Assembly (NCBI GenBank): GCA_905182455.1
Contig: CAJJBJ010000008.1
Coordinates: 1 to 64,000 of the forward strand
Direction: 5' to 3'
Length of the DNA stretch: 64,000 nt
DNA from: an uncultured Planktomarina sp.
Lineage (GTDB): Bacteria > Pseudomonadota > Alphaproteobacteria > Rhodobacterales > Rhodobacteraceae
Positions 1-9,456 of this stretch are shown one piece after another (position 1 is the stretch's first letter; each line of letters starts with the position of its first letter). Made by a program: the position numbers and the translations under genes. Under the pieces are notes generated by a model that worked only from the letters and a program-made list of their open reading frames with translations, was not told where the DNA came from and ran no database searches.

Positions 1-164
1 ATAGGCTCCAATCCCGCGATCATCCTAAGCAATGTGGATTTACCGCAGCCAGATGGACCAACGAGAGCAACGAACTCACCATCCATAATATCTATGTTAA
101 GCCCGTGTATTACTTCCAGAGCCCCATAAGATTTACGAAGTTCTTTAATCCTGACATTTGCCAT
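1..164 (-). CDS. Sugar ABC transporter ATP-binding protein, N-terminal part (cut by window edge)
   Basis: The first 54 codons of an ABC ATPase of the MalK/UgpC type, reading off the left edge. The N-terminus [14 protein letters not shown] is typical of the family, and a perfect Walker A (GPSGCGKST) follows at about residue 38. A GGGAGG ribosome-binding site lies 9 bases before the ATG. It is divergent from the solute-binding protein gene at 379 and most likely powers the importer formed by the two permeases at 2094-4108. The signature motif, Walker B and regulatory domain lie outside the window, so the substrate cannot be judged. Confidence 0.88.
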   Translation of the reverse strand, partial: MANVRIKELRKSYGALEVIHGLNIDIMDGEFVALVGPSGCGKSTLLRMIAGLEP

Positions 165-236
165 TGTGCGTTGCCTCCCTAAGCTACGATGCTATCCAAA
201 GCATTAAACCCTGTCCACGCCAACTAACGACTTTTG

Positions 237-275
237 TTGACTTTAATTTTTGTTACATCATAATCCTTTTAGGAT
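237..275 (+). promoter_or_regulatory. Probable promoter and operator of the sugar transport genes
   Basis: A sigma70-like promoter is visible: TTGACT at 237-242, a 16-base spacer, and CATAAT at 259-264. The inverted repeat ATCCT-TTT-AGGAT (263-275) overlaps the -10 and the expected start point, where a repressor would sit. It lies about 105 bases before the solute-binding protein start and could drive it, with the divergent ATPase read the other way. No regulator gene is visible in this part of the window. Assigned from base composition and position only. Confidence 0.4.
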
Positions 276-378
276 CAGGAGATTCTTGGGGCTAGCACAT
301 TAAAATTATTGATATTTTTTTTCATGTGTCAATGCCTCAAATTAATGATTGTTTTAACGATCCTTGGGAGGACTAAAA

Positions 379-2004
379 ATGAAAGTCGAACTATATAATT
401 ATATAAAAGCTGCTCAAAAGATGAACCGGCGTCAGGTATTAAAAGGCTCTGCTGCACTTGGAGCGGTTGCAATGATGCCCCAATCGGCATTCGCCGGTGG
501 GCATGGGAATGTTAGAGCTGAAATTCTAAAAATTCCAGGTGTCGGCGCTGGATCACCTACCGATAGTGACTGGCAAAAAGTGGGTGAAATGTGCCTTGGC
601 GCGACCAAGGGCAACGTCGATGAGGGAGAGTTCGAAGGGGTTGAGTTGACCTTTATGGGGCTAAACAACCAGAACCTACATAACTTCCTGTTTCGAGGAT
701 TCTTGAAGCCATGGGAAGCCTACACGGGTGCAAAAATCAATTGGATCGACCTCGCCCAAGGCGACTATAACGCCCGCCTTCAGCAGTCAATTGCTACTGG
801 TACCGTTGATTTTGATATTATCGAGATGGGTGCCCCATTTGAGGGTGATGTACTTGGCAAGGGCCTTGCTTCAGAAATGCCTGAGTGGGTCAAAGAGCAA
901 ATCGACATGGACGACTATGTAGATTACCTCAAGGCGCCCGTTGGTACCTGGGGTGGTAAAACGTACCGCGTGTCTATTGATGGTGATTGCCACACGTTTG
1001 CCTATCGTAAAGATTACTTTGGCCCGGGCTCTATCACTGGCCGTGATGTACCTACCACTTGGCAGGAAATCAATGAGGTATCCAAGGAATTGATTGGTAA
1101 GGAAGATCCACTCACCGGACTTCCCGCACACGGGTACCTTGATCCACTTAAGGGCTGGGGTGGCTTCGGTTTCTACTTCCTTGAAAACCGTGCATCAGCA
1201 TATGCTAAGCACCCTAACAGCCCCGCGTGGTTGTTTGAGCCAGACACAATGAAGCCAATGGTAAATAATCCAGCTTGGGTACAAGCAATCCAAGACGTCA
1301 TGGATTTGATCGAAGCGGGCGCATATCCCACTGATCAAATCAACGCAGACCCAGGCACAACCGCATTCCAACAGTTCCTCGCTGGAACTGGCTCAATGCT
1401 AACGTGGTGGGGCGACGTAGGATCCAGTGCACGTACATCTGACACATCTGTTGTCGGTGATGTTGTCGGCTTTGGCGTCAATCCAGCTTCCGATCGTGTC
1501 TATAATGCTAAAGCTGGAGCATGGGAGGAAACCAGAAACGAGGCACCAAACATGGCCTACATTGGCTGGGGTGTTTACGTTATGGCAACCGTAGAAGGCG
1601 ACGAGAAAAAGAAAAAGGCAGCTTGGTCTGCTGCTGCCCATCTTGGCGGCAAAGATCTTTCTCTTTGGGCATCTGCATATCCATCGGGCTTCCAGCCTTA
1701 CCGCAATTCACACTTCCAGTATGATGAGTGGGAAGAAGCTGGCTATGACCGTGAATATGTCGAGGATTATCTCGGCTCTAACGCAGATAGCTATAATCAC
1801 CCGAACGCGGCGATTGAACCGCGTATTCCTGGCATCTTCCAATATTACTCTGTGGCAGAAGATGAGTTGGCAAAGGGCTATGCGGGTCAATATGGCTCTG
1901 CGCAAGAAACTGCAGATGCTATTGCGGCAGCTTGGGAGAAAATCACAGACCAGATCGGCCGTGACAGCCAGATTTCAGTGTACAAAGCATCGCTTGGCAT
2001 GTGA
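379..2004 (+). CDS. Extracellular sugar-binding protein of a family-1 ABC importer
   Basis: Periplasmic solute-binding protein, 541 residues, expected to deliver a carbohydrate to the permease pair downstream. The N-terminus carries a twin-arginine-like signal: NRRQVLK at residues 16-22, a hydrophobic stretch, and an AFA cleavage site near residue 39, so Tat export is likely. The start is the ATG at 379, preceded by GGGAGG; a longer reading from a TTG at 364 would begin inside that ribosome-binding site. The length fits the long family-1 binding proteins found beside MalF/MalG-type permeases. A hairpin terminator follows the stop, which would make this product more abundant than the permeases. 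The sugar bound is unknown. Confidence 0.88.
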   Translation: MKVELYNYIKAAQKMNRRQVLKGSAALGAVAMMPQSAFAGGHGNVRAEILKIPGVGAGSPTDSDWQKVGEMCLGATKGNVDEGEFEGVELTFMGLNNQNLHNFLFRGFLKPWEAYTGAKINWIDLAQGDYNARLQQSIATGTVDFDIIEMGAPFEGDVLGKGLASEMPEWVKEQIDMDDYVDYLKAPVGTWGGKTYRVSIDGDCHTFAYRKDYFGPGSITGRDVPTTWQEINEVSKELIGKEDPLTGLPAHGYLDPLKGWGGFGFYFLENRASAYAKHPNSPAWLFEPDTMKPMVNNPAWVQAIQDVMDLIEAGAYPTDQINADPGTTAFQQFLAGTGSMLTWWGDVGSSARTSDTSVVGDVVGFGVNPASDRVYNAKAGAWEETRNEAPNMAYIGWGVYVMATVEGDEKKKKAAWSAAAHLGGKDLSLWASAYPSGFQPYRNSHFQYDEWEEAGYDREYVEDYLGSNADSYNHPNAAIEPRIPGIFQYYSVAEDELAKGYAGQYGSAQETADAIAAAWEKITDQIGRDSQISVYKASLGM

Positions 2005-2025
2005 CCATAATCCTTTATAATTTGA

Positions 2026-2056
2026 ACAGGCGGCGCCTCGGGGCCGCCTGTTTTTT
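2026..2056 (+). terminator. Intra-operon terminator after the binding-protein gene
   Basis: A perfect 9-bp stem (ACAGGCGGC at 2026-2034 with GCCGCCTGT at 2043-2051), an 8-base loop and a run of Ts through 2056. It sits between the binding-protein gene and the first permease, where partial termination is commonly used to keep binding protein in excess. Confidence 0.82.
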
Positions 2057-2093
2057 AATGAACAAACATCTCCCATTTTTATAGAGACCCATT

Positions 2094-3197
2094 ATGAATA
2101 CAGATGGCGACCTTCTACACACGGTGACTGCCGATAATATTTCGGACGCCCGCAAACGTCTCGGCAAAACAATGGTGTGGGGCTCTGCGCTGCTTTGTGC
2201 TTCAATGGCGGTCTTGCAAGCGGCATATCAGGCAGAACATATCAGTATTGGCTTCGAAACTTGGCGTCCAATTTTATATGCGTATATGCTTTGGGCTACG
2301 GCCCTTTGTTTAGCACAGGTCATCGTCAATGGAGAGAAGGGAAAGCGCACCCTTTTTGTGCTCCCAGCCGCACTCTTTGTTGTAAGCCTTGTTATCTTCC
2401 CTCTACTTTTTGCGCTTTATATTTCTTTCACGGATTGGAACCTCGCATCTCCAAATGGGCCGCAGCCCAATGGTTTGGACAATCTTTATCAGATGTGGAA
2501 CGACAGCTTCTACTGGAATGCACTGAAGAATATGGTCTACTATGTATTGGCAGTGAGCGTAGAATACGTATTAGCATTTGCCTTAGCACTCCTGCTGAAC
2601 GCCCAAATCCGGGCCCGTAAATTCTTCCGTGTCGTTTTTCTCCTACCGTTAATGCTAAGTCCTGTAGCGGTGTCATGGATGATTGGGAAATCCATGTTTG
2701 AGGTCCGATTTGGGCCAGTTTCACGTCTTATCCGAGAGTTTGGGGGGGAGCCAACATTCTTTGGAAACCCTGAGATTGCGCGATTTATGATAATGGCCAT
2801 GGACGCGTGGACTTTTATTCCGTTTATGATGATTATGCTTTTGGCTGGTCTTCAAGCCCTGCCGCGTGAAGTTCTTGAAGCCTCAAAAGTTGATGGTGCG
2901 TCTGGCTGGCAGAGTTTCAAGGAGATTGTATTTCCGTTGATGCTGCCTGTGTCTGTTACAGCTGTGGTGATCCGCATTATTTTTAAGTTGAAATTAGCCG
3001 ACGTGATAATAAATGTTACATCCGGTGGGCCAGGTGGTGCAACCGACAGTGTCACAAGCTTTATCTTTCGCGAATATAGAGACCGCTCAAATGTAGGCTA
3101 CGGCACATTACTGGCCATGGTTTATCTTGTTCTTATTGTGATATTTGTGACCCTACTTTTGAAACTGGTTAGCCGATGGATGGAGAGGCCTGCATGA
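2094..3197 (+). CDS. Sugar ABC transporter permease (MalF/UgpA type)
   Basis: Inner-membrane permease, 367 residues, with a long hydrophobic N-terminal region followed by the usual BPD_transp_1 fold. The EAA loop that docks the ATPase is at about residues 259-285 (EASKVDGASGWQ then F-KEIVFPLMLP). It pairs with the next permease; the two genes overlap by four bases (ATGA at 3194-3197), indicating translational coupling. Specificity cannot be read from the sequence. The N-terminal extension with two extra hydrophobic segments is seen in some family members. Confidence 0.9.
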   Translation: MNTDGDLLHTVTADNISDARKRLGKTMVWGSALLCASMAVLQAAYQAEHISIGFETWRPILYAYMLWATALCLAQVIVNGEKGKRTLFVLPAALFVVSLVIFPLLFALYISFTDWNLASPNGPQPNGLDNLYQMWNDSFYWNALKNMVYYVLAVSVEYVLAFALALLLNAQIRARKFFRVVFLLPLMLSPVAVSWMIGKSMFEVRFGPVSRLIREFGGEPTFFGNPEIARFMIMAMDAWTFIPFMMIMLLAGLQALPREVLEASKVDGASGWQSFKEIVFPLMLPVSVTAVVIRIIFKLKLADVIINVTSGGPGGATDSVTSFIFREYRDRSNVGYGTLLAMVYLVLIVIFVTLLLKLVSRWMERPA

Positions 3198-4108
3198 CTG
3201 CAATTTTTAAAGAACATGAATCTGACCGGCGGGTAACCAGTAAATGGTGGGCGAGCCGTATAGCAATATACACAGCCCTTTTCATCTGGATGATAGTCTG
3301 CCTGTTTCCAATTTTGTGGACGATCACAACTTCCTTTAAGCTAGCTCCAGACGTTATGAAGGGAAACCTAATTCCGTGGTGGGATTTTACGCCAAGATGG
3401 AAAGGTTGGGAATCTATTGGCATTTCGCCGCGATTGATTGGAGAGGTCTCAACCGTACGTGAAGAATTTCTAAAACGGTTTTGGAACAGTACCATCATTT
3501 CAATCTCTGCAGCGCTTCTTGCAGTGCTGTTAGGGTCGCTAGCTGCTTACGGTCTATCACGGTTCAGCTACCGGTTTGGATTCATGAAAAACTCAGACAT
3601 TTCGTTTTTTTTCCTCAGCCAAATGATCCTACCCCCCGTAGTGCTTGCTCTCCCATTTCTTATTTTATACAAATCTTTGGGACTATTAGACAGCAGAATT
3701 GGACTTATTTTACTGTATACTTTGATGGTTTTACCTATTGTAATTTGGATTATGCGTGACCAATTCCATGGTATTCCGATCGAATTAGAAGAAGCTGCCC
3801 TTGTCGATGGCCTTGGAATTTGGGGCGCCTTCATGCAGATCGTTTTGCCAATAGCGCTTCCAGGTATGGTAGCCGCATTTATTCTATCGCTAGTACTTTG
3901 CTGGAATGAATATTTTTTTGCAGCGCTACTAACATCAAGTAATGCCTCGACATTACCAGTCATGGTTGCTTCACAAACCGGGTCACAGGGGATCAACTGG
4001 TGGTCGATGGCGGCACTTTCATCGGCTGCAATTCTTCCGCTTGTAATTGTTGCTATCTTTCTGGAGAAATATATCATCAAAGGGATGGCCGCAGGTGCAG
4101 TTAAGTAA
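3194..4108 (+). CDS. Sugar ABC transporter permease (MalG/UgpE type)
   Basis: Second inner-membrane permease of the importer, 304 residues, with an EAA loop at about residues 195-222 (ELEEAALVDGLGIWG). The start is the ATG at 3194 overlapping the stop of the upstream permease, with GGAGAGG before it; the reading frame is open 18 bases further upstream but has no ribosome-binding site there. The first membrane segment is followed by a long periplasmic loop, as in MalG. Its last eight bases overlap the convergent kinase gene. Confidence 0.9.
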   Translation: MTAIFKEHESDRRVTSKWWASRIAIYTALFIWMIVCLFPILWTITTSFKLAPDVMKGNLIPWWDFTPRWKGWESIGISPRLIGEVSTVREEFLKRFWNSTIISISAALLAVLLGSLAAYGLSRFSYRFGFMKNSDISFFFLSQMILPPVVLALPFLILYKSLGLLDSRIGLILLYTLMVLPIVIWIMRDQFHGIPIELEEAALVDGLGIWGAFMQIVLPIALPGMVAAFILSLVLCWNEYFFAALLTSSNASTLPVMVASQTGSQGINWWSMAALSSAAILPLVIVAIFLEKYIIKGMAAGAVK

Positions 4109-5591
4109 GTTCTATGGCAATATCCTTGGTCTGCTCATAAAGCCTATGAAATAAATCATGTGCCTTGTCATATTTCGCGCTTGGCTGAGCAATTATCGTT
4201 TTCGCCACCGGGTTCCACTTTGAGATACTATCTCGCTTAATCAAACCAATAGCAGTTGCCGCCAAAAATGCATTGCCATAGCTTGCCCCTGAGGTTTTTT
4301 CACAGACCATTTGATCAATACCAGTTATATCAGAGGTCACTTGAAGCCACAGGGCATTCTTTGTTCCTCCACCAACTGCAAGCAAACGTGTGGGTGCCTG
4401 ACCAAGGTCAGTAAAGGTATCGGTCACGTGGCGTGTGCCATGGGCAATACCTTCAATTAACGCACGATACATGTCTCCACGCGTGTGCATAAGGTTAAAC
4501 CCGAACATAGCGCCTTTGGCGTTTACGTCATGGATCGGTGTCCGCTCACCTGAGAAATACGGCAACATCAACAGTCCATTAGCGCCAGGGGGAGATTTGG
4601 CAGCCTCCGTAGCCAGGGCCGGAAAAGCATCTTTGACGGATAGATCTCGCGCCAATTGATCGCGAAACCAATGGGTAAGTGTACCAGACGTGGCCAGCCC
4701 TGCCATTGATGCATGCTCCCCTTTAAACAACCAAGGTGCATACCAGATGCGTGGATCAGCAACTCTAGACTGCGCGCGAAGGATGATAAAAACGGTCGAA
4801 CCATACATCATCATCATATCGCCCGGCTTATCCACCCCAACAGAAAGTGCCTCTGCAGCTGCATCTATAGTGCCCACTGTAACGGGCGTGCCGCAGGCAA
4901 GACCAGTCATCTCCGCTGCCTCTTTGGTGACCTGGCCCGCAATTTCATCTGACCACATTAATCGAGGCAGTTTTTCTAATGGCACGATGTCATCAGCAAG
5001 ATCATCGACCCACGACTGTGTAGTGACATCATAGAGTGGAGAGAAATTAGCTGCTGTATAGTGATCTATTACCACCTCCCCTGTGAGGCGCATGACAATG
5101 AAACTGGTCGAACCAAGAATATAAGATGTTTTTGAAAAAATTTCAGGGCGATGCCGCTTCAACCAGAGTATTTTGGGTCCAACAGACTGAGACGTCAGGG
5201 CATTACCACAACGGGCGATTATAGTTTCTTCGCCGATACGCTCGCTTAGTTCACGGACTTCAGATTCGGCCCGGCCATCAACCCCGTACAATACACCGTT
5301 CATTAATGGATCACCGTTTGCATCCACCGGCAGCATACATGGACCGATCGCGCTGCAGGCGATGGCTTTGATTTGAGAGGCGTCTACGCCACTTTCACTT
5401 AAAAGAGTTTTGCAAATAAAAACAAAATCTCCCCACCAGTCCGCTTCTGGATTGTGCTCTGCCCAGCCTGGTTTGGGCACCAGCATTTTATGCGCGCGCG
5501 CCGCTTGTGCGTGGATCTCACCAGTCTGGTCCACCAAAACGCCTTTGGTCTCATAGGTGCCTATATCAATCCCTAGAGTTAATTTGATCAA
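4101..5591 (-). CDS. FGGY-family carbohydrate kinase (xylulokinase-like)
   Basis: Cytoplasmic ATP-dependent sugar kinase, 496 residues. The N-terminal ATPase motif GIDIGTYETKGVLVD, the PGWAEHNPEADWW segment (about residue 62), and the C-terminal AVGGGTKNALWLQ phosphate-binding region are typical of the FGGY family and closest in style to xylulokinases. It is the last gene of a three-gene minus-strand operon (BtpA family, M42 hydrolase, kinase) in which each start overlaps the preceding stop by four bases. It presumably phosphorylates the imported sugar or a product of it; the actual substrate is unknown. Confidence 0.88.
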   Translation of the reverse strand: MIKLTLGIDIGTYETKGVLVDQTGEIHAQAARAHKMLVPKPGWAEHNPEADWWGDFVFICKTLLSESGVDASQIKAIACSAIGPCMLPVDANGDPLMNGVLYGVDGRAESEVRELSERIGEETIIARCGNALTSQSVGPKILWLKRHRPEIFSKTSYILGSTSFIVMRLTGEVVIDHYTAANFSPLYDVTTQSWVDDLADDIVPLEKLPRLMWSDEIAGQVTKEAAEMTGLACGTPVTVGTIDAAAEALSVGVDKPGDMMMMYGSTVFIILRAQSRVADPRIWYAPWLFKGEHASMAGLATSGTLTHWFRDQLARDLSVKDAFPALATEAAKSPPGANGLLMLPYFSGERTPIHDVNAKGAMFGFNLMHTRGDMYRALIEGIAHGTRHVTDTFTDLGQAPTRLLAVGGGTKNALWLQVTSDITGIDQMVCEKTSGASYGNAFLAATAIGLIKRDSISKWNPVAKTIIAQPSAKYDKAHDLFHRLYEQTKDIAIELT

Positions 5592-6682
5592 GTGTAATCA
5601 TCCCGGTTTAAAGAAAAATTCGGGCCGATCTGAGCAAGTGCCGCCTCTAACAATTGAGCAAGCGAAACTAAATCATTCAAATCGCAAAGCTCGCGTGCCG
5701 AATGCGAATACCGCATCGGAAATCCCAGATCGATAGAGGCCACACCTTCGCCAACCAGTTGTACATAAGATAGGTCTGTCAACACTCCCACCTGTGCACT
5801 GCGCTGCAAAGAAATATTTTCAGCACTAGCAGTCCGTTCAAATAGATTGACCATCGCCGGATGCGGAATTACCCCGTTAAGCGTGCCTCTTCCGTGGAAG
5901 GAATACATGCTCATTCCTGGGCCACCACCCAGCACCATTTCCCCACGCGCTTCCATGTCAGGAGTGTCAGTCGCAAGCATTAAATCAAGCTGGATCGCAA
6001 TGTCGGGAAGTAAATTTTGCGCCAATGGCAAGGCGCCACGAAGGTTGAACTCTTCAAGCACCGTGAAAGCCAGATCAACCGGGGGACCATTTGTACGGTT
6101 TTTTAACAAACGTGCGACCTCTAGTAGCACAGCACAGCCCGCTCGGTCATCAATACTGGTCCCACAAATGCGGTCATTGTTCAGCGCTACGGCCTGAGGC
6201 GCATAAACGACTGGCGAGCCAATACGGATACCAGCCGCCTCAACCTCGGCCGAGCAAGACATGCCTGTATCTACATAAAGCTCAGCGTAGGGAGTGACGT
6301 GATACTTTTCTGAGGCTGTGGTCGCGTGATGGCTCTTATTTGAAATTAAACCAGATACATCCATGTCTTTTCCAACACAAATTAAAACTTCTTGAGCGGC
6401 CAATGCACGTTCGGGCACTCCCCCGAGGCGTTCCAAACGAATGCGCCCATCTGCCTCGATTTTGCGCACGATGAACCCAAGCTGATCCATATGTGTGAAC
6501 AACATAACGCGTGGCCCATCGCCAGGAAAATGCGCGACCAAATTACCTAAACGATCCGACCTGCTTTCCACACCGATCGCATGCAAACGGTCGCGCAGAT
6601 CGCGCCGCACGCGGTCTTCATGGCCAGACAATCCAGGGACCTTCATCAGATCCATCAAGTCACGCTTGATACGGTCTTTCAT
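5588..6682 (-). CDS. M42-family metallo-hydrolase (aminopeptidase/endoglucanase-like, SgcX type)
   Basis: A 364-residue protein of the M42 di-zinc hydrolase family. Visible features are VPGLSGHEDRVR near the start, MLFTHMDQLGFIV (metal-binding HxD), CGTSIDDRAGCAVLLE, VLEEFNLRGA (catalytic Glu pair) and a late H-S-A-R-E motif. Start chosen at the ATG that overlaps the stop of the upstream BtpA gene (ATGA at 6679-6682); the open frame extends upstream into that gene. M42 members are annotated as aminopeptidases or glucanases, but beside sugar genes and a BtpA protein the closest precedent is SgcX of the E. coli sgc operon. A sugar-conjugate hydrolase is possible; this is inference. Confidence 0.85.
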   Translation of the reverse strand: MKDRIKRDLMDLMKVPGLSGHEDRVRRDLRDRLHAIGVESRSDRLGNLVAHFPGDGPRVMLFTHMDQLGFIVRKIEADGRIRLERLGGVPERALAAQEVLICVGKDMDVSGLISNKSHHATTASEKYHVTPYAELYVDTGMSCSAEVEAAGIRIGSPVVYAPQAVALNNDRICGTSIDDRAGCAVLLEVARLLKNRTNGPPVDLAFTVLEEFNLRGALPLAQNLLPDIAIQLDLMLATDTPDMEARGEMVLGGGPGMSMYSFHGRGTLNGVIPHPAMVNLFERTASAENISLQRSAQVGVLTDLSYVQLVGEGVASIDLGFPMRYSHSARELCDLNDLVSLAQLLEAALAQIGPNFSLNRDDYT

Positions 6683-7479
6683 TTGCGTGCCGCGCGTACG
6701 CGGTCCATGAAATCTAAAGCTCGTTCTGGATCGATGGCGTTCCACGTGTCCCCGTCAACCTTTAGAGATGATCCAACGATGCAGCCGTCGGCTATTGCTA
6801 AAACATCAGCTACGGTTTCATGCTTTACACCAGTATTTGCCATAACCGCCGTCTGAGGCAGCACGGCTTTCACAGCCTTTAAATCTGAGAGGGGCGCCGC
6901 TTCACCGGTAATTTGTCCCGACACTAGAATTGCATCAGGAATGGATGAAAATACTGCACTGCGCGCACGATCTGGCAAGGATCGTTGATCAAGCGAATGT
7001 GCAAATTCGGCGCAAACATTATAAAGCAGTGCCATATCCGGGCGACCCAATCGATCGCGATAGCGCATGGCTCGTCCCGCATCAGGTGTCCATGGCCCCA
7101 TGTCAGACGCATAACTACCAGTGAAAATTTCACGTACAAAAGCCGCGCCCGTCGCCACACCCAATGCAATACTTGACATCGGGTCCCAGAGCACGTTCAC
7201 ACCAAATGGCACAGTAATTTCAGATTTAAGCTGGCCAATAATCGCCGCCATTGTAGCCGTCGATGCAGTGTCGACATTAAATTCGTATGGGCGGTCATTT
7301 TCATTGCCAAACATGACCCCATCAAACCCCGCCTTTTGCAAAGCTAAAAGATCAGCACGCGCAGATTCAACCAAATCGAAAGTCGGATCGAAAAGGGGAG
7401 AGCCTGGTAGCGCCCCAATATGAACCATACCGATAACCGGTTTGGTCTCTATAAAAATATTTTTTAGCTTTACACTCAA
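6679..7479 (-). CDS. BtpA/SgcQ-family TIM-barrel protein
   Basis: A 266-residue BtpA-family protein: KPVIGMVHIGALPGSP near the start is the family hallmark, followed by FDGVMFGNENDRPYEF and a C-terminal phosphate-binding-like stretch with DGCIVGSSLKVDGD. Named for a cyanobacterial photosystem I assembly factor, but in sugar operons the relative is SgcQ. The start is a TTG at 7479 with AAAGGAG seven bases upstream; the longer open frame has no ribosome-binding site and lacks family similarity. First gene of the three-gene minus-strand operon, divergent from the aldo/keto reductase. Probably a sugar-phosphate lyase or isomerase-like enzyme (inference). Confidence 0.85.
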   Translation of the reverse strand: MSVKLKNIFIETKPVIGMVHIGALPGSPLFDPTFDLVESARADLLALQKAGFDGVMFGNENDRPYEFNVDTASTATMAAIIGQLKSEITVPFGVNVLWDPMSSIALGVATGAAFVREIFTGSYASDMGPWTPDAGRAMRYRDRLGRPDMALLYNVCAEFAHSLDQRSLPDRARSAVFSSIPDAILVSGQITGEAAPLSDLKAVKAVLPQTAVMANTGVKHETVADVLAIADGCIVGSSLKVDGDTWNAIDPERALDFMDRVRAARK

Positions 7480-7573
7480 AATCGTTTCTCCTTTGATGTT
7501 GATGTTATAATTGATGGGCTTTTCATGCAAAAGAAAACTGAGTAACTTACTTTCATAGCATAGGGAGATTGAG

Positions 7574-8602
7574 ATGGTGTTGCGCACAAGGCACTGGGAC
7601 CGGCTCGGCAATGGTGGCCTTACGTTCACTGAACTTGGCTTTGGTACAGCTCCATTGGGAAACCTTTATAAGGCCATCTCTGATGATGATGCGCGTGCAA
7701 CTCTTGATGCCGCCTGGGAGGGGGGGGTCCGTTACTTCGACACCGCACCACTCTACGGCTTGGGATTATCAGAAACACGCTTGAACCCATTTTTACGAGA
7801 TAAGCCGCGGGAAAGTTACATTTTATCCACTAAGGTTGGCCGCCTGATCGAATATTGTAGTCCCGAGCACCGTGCGGGTGTAGGTAAATGGTTCGACGTG
7901 CCGCAACGCAGGGAAAATTTTGACTACACCTATGACGGCGTTATGCGCTCGTTTGAGCATTCATTTTCACGTCTTGGTGTTGACCAAATCGACATTCTCT
8001 ATGTTCATGACCTTTGTGCTTTTTCTCATGGGTCCAAAGCGGCCTCGGATATGCGCGTTGAAGAGTTCTTTGGCGGTCGTGGATATGACGCAATGATCTC
8101 TTTGCGCGATCAAGGGCTCATCAAAGCGATTGGCGGGGGGGTGAACGAGTGGGAGGTCTGTCAAACCCTTGCGGAACGAGGTGATTTTGATCTTTTCTTA
8201 CTGGCGGGACGTTATACCCTTTTAGAGCAAAAAGCGCTGGATAGCTTTTTGCCACTTTGCGAAGCTCGTGGAATTGGAATTGTAACGGGCGGACCATATA
8301 ATTCAGGTATTCTTGCTACAGGGGCTAAACCTGGATCCTTTTACAACTACGATCCCGCCCCCAAACACATCATCGACCGTGTCAGCGCAATAGAGGAGGT
8401 TTGCTCCTCTCACGGCGTTCGTCTGGTCGATGCGGCTTTCCAGTTCCCACTTTTGCATCCGGCCCATGTAGCAGTGGTTCCCGGTGGGCAAGGTGTGTCT
8501 GAAATGATGAGTAATTTGCAAGCTACGAAGACAAAAATTCCCAAAGCACTTTGGGCAGACCTGAAGGCCACAGGTTTGATGCGGGAGGATGCTCCAACAT
8601 GA
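7574..8602 (+). CDS. Aldo/keto reductase (aldose/L-fucose dehydrogenase-like)
   Basis: NAD(P)-dependent oxidoreductase, 342 residues. The AKR tetrad is visible: FDTAPLYG (Asp and Tyr, about residues 56-62), LSTKVGR (Lys) and YVHDLC (His). The sequence style matches the D-threo-aldose 1-dehydrogenase / L-fucose dehydrogenase / pyridoxal 4-dehydrogenase branch, which oxidises aldoses to lactones. AGGGAGA precedes the ATG. It overlaps the downstream lactonase-type amidohydrolase by four bases, which supports an oxidation-then-lactone-hydrolysis branch. The sugar is not determined. Confidence 0.85.
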   Translation: MVLRTRHWDRLGNGGLTFTELGFGTAPLGNLYKAISDDDARATLDAAWEGGVRYFDTAPLYGLGLSETRLNPFLRDKPRESYILSTKVGRLIEYCSPEHRAGVGKWFDVPQRRENFDYTYDGVMRSFEHSFSRLGVDQIDILYVHDLCAFSHGSKAASDMRVEEFFGGRGYDAMISLRDQGLIKAIGGGVNEWEVCQTLAERGDFDLFLLAGRYTLLEQKALDSFLPLCEARGIGIVTGGPYNSGILATGAKPGSFYNYDPAPKHIIDRVSAIEEVCSSHGVRLVDAAFQFPLLHPAHVAVVPGGQGVSEMMSNLQATKTKIPKALWADLKATGLMREDAPT

Positions 8603-9456
8603 CCCTTGTTTTAAAAGCTGGTTTGAAAATCGATGCACATCAACATTTTTGGCAACCGCTGCGCGGTGACTACAATTGGATTCCAGAAAATAACGTTACG
8701 TTGAACCGTGCCTATGGCCCATCTGATCTTGGGCCATATTTGAAAAGACATGGCATCGACGGCACTGTTCTCGTGCAAGCCGCCGCAACCTTGCAGGAAA
8801 CTGAATATATGTTGGGACTAGCCGATGCTACGCCGTCCATCAAAGGAGTTGTCGGATGGATTGATTTTGAGCGCCCAAGTGATATGATGCATCTTGAACG
8901 GTTTGCAGCACACCCCAAATTTCTTGGGGTCAGACCAATGATTCAAGATATTCCAGATGTAAACTGGATGCTGCGCCCAGATATAGAATGGGCCTTTCGC
9001 GCCATAATAGATATGGATATTAGCTTTGACGCGCTTGGCTTCCCTGTACATTTGCCTAATTTTTTAACCTTGATCACGCGTTACCCTGGGATGCGAGTCG
9101 TCTACGATCATTGCATGAAGCCGCAAATTTGCGATCAACGCAAAGGTAAGGATGCTTTTTCTCAATGGGCTTCTGGCATATCACGACTGGCCGATGAGAC
9201 GAATGGCGTTTGTAAATTTTCTGGGATTGTTACCGAAGCGGGGAACGGCTGGTCAATAGATGATCTACGCCCATTCGCAGAGCATGTTTTGAATGCCTTT
9301 GGCCCAAACAGGGTTATGTGGGGATCAGATTGGCCCGTTTGCCGGTTGCAGGCGGAATATGGCGATTGGCACGACATTGCTCAGGATTTGACGATAAGCA
9401 TTGTCCAAAGAAGATCGTGCAGAAGTTTTTGGTGGTACAGCCGCAAGATTTTATAG
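8599..9456 (+). CDS. Amidohydrolase family protein (L-fuconolactonase-like), C-terminus frameshifted
   Basis: Amidohydrolase_2 / COG3618-type TIM-barrel lactonase, 285 residues as read. It has DAHQHFW near the start, VYDHCMKPQI, CKFSGIVTEA and VMWGSDWPVC, all metal-site regions of the family. Start at the ATG overlapping the stop of the aldo/keto reductase gene. The last about 20 codons are out of frame: removing one A of the AA at 9396-9397 restores a C-terminus with FGGTAARFYRLS, the family norm, ending at 9466. As written the protein ends in an unrelated tail at 9456. It probably opens the lactone made by the upstream dehydrogenase. Confidence 0.82.
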   Translation: MTLVLKAGLKIDAHQHFWQPLRGDYNWIPENNVTLNRAYGPSDLGPYLKRHGIDGTVLVQAAATLQETEYMLGLADATPSIKGVVGWIDFERPSDMMHLERFAAHPKFLGVRPMIQDIPDVNWMLRPDIEWAFRAIIDMDISFDALGFPVHLPNFLTLITRYPGMRVVYDHCMKPQICDQRKGKDAFSQWASGISRLADETNGVCKFSGIVTEAGNGWSIDDLRPFAEHVLNAFGPNRVMWGSDWPVCRLQAEYGDWHDIAQDLTISIVQRRSCRSFWWYSRKIL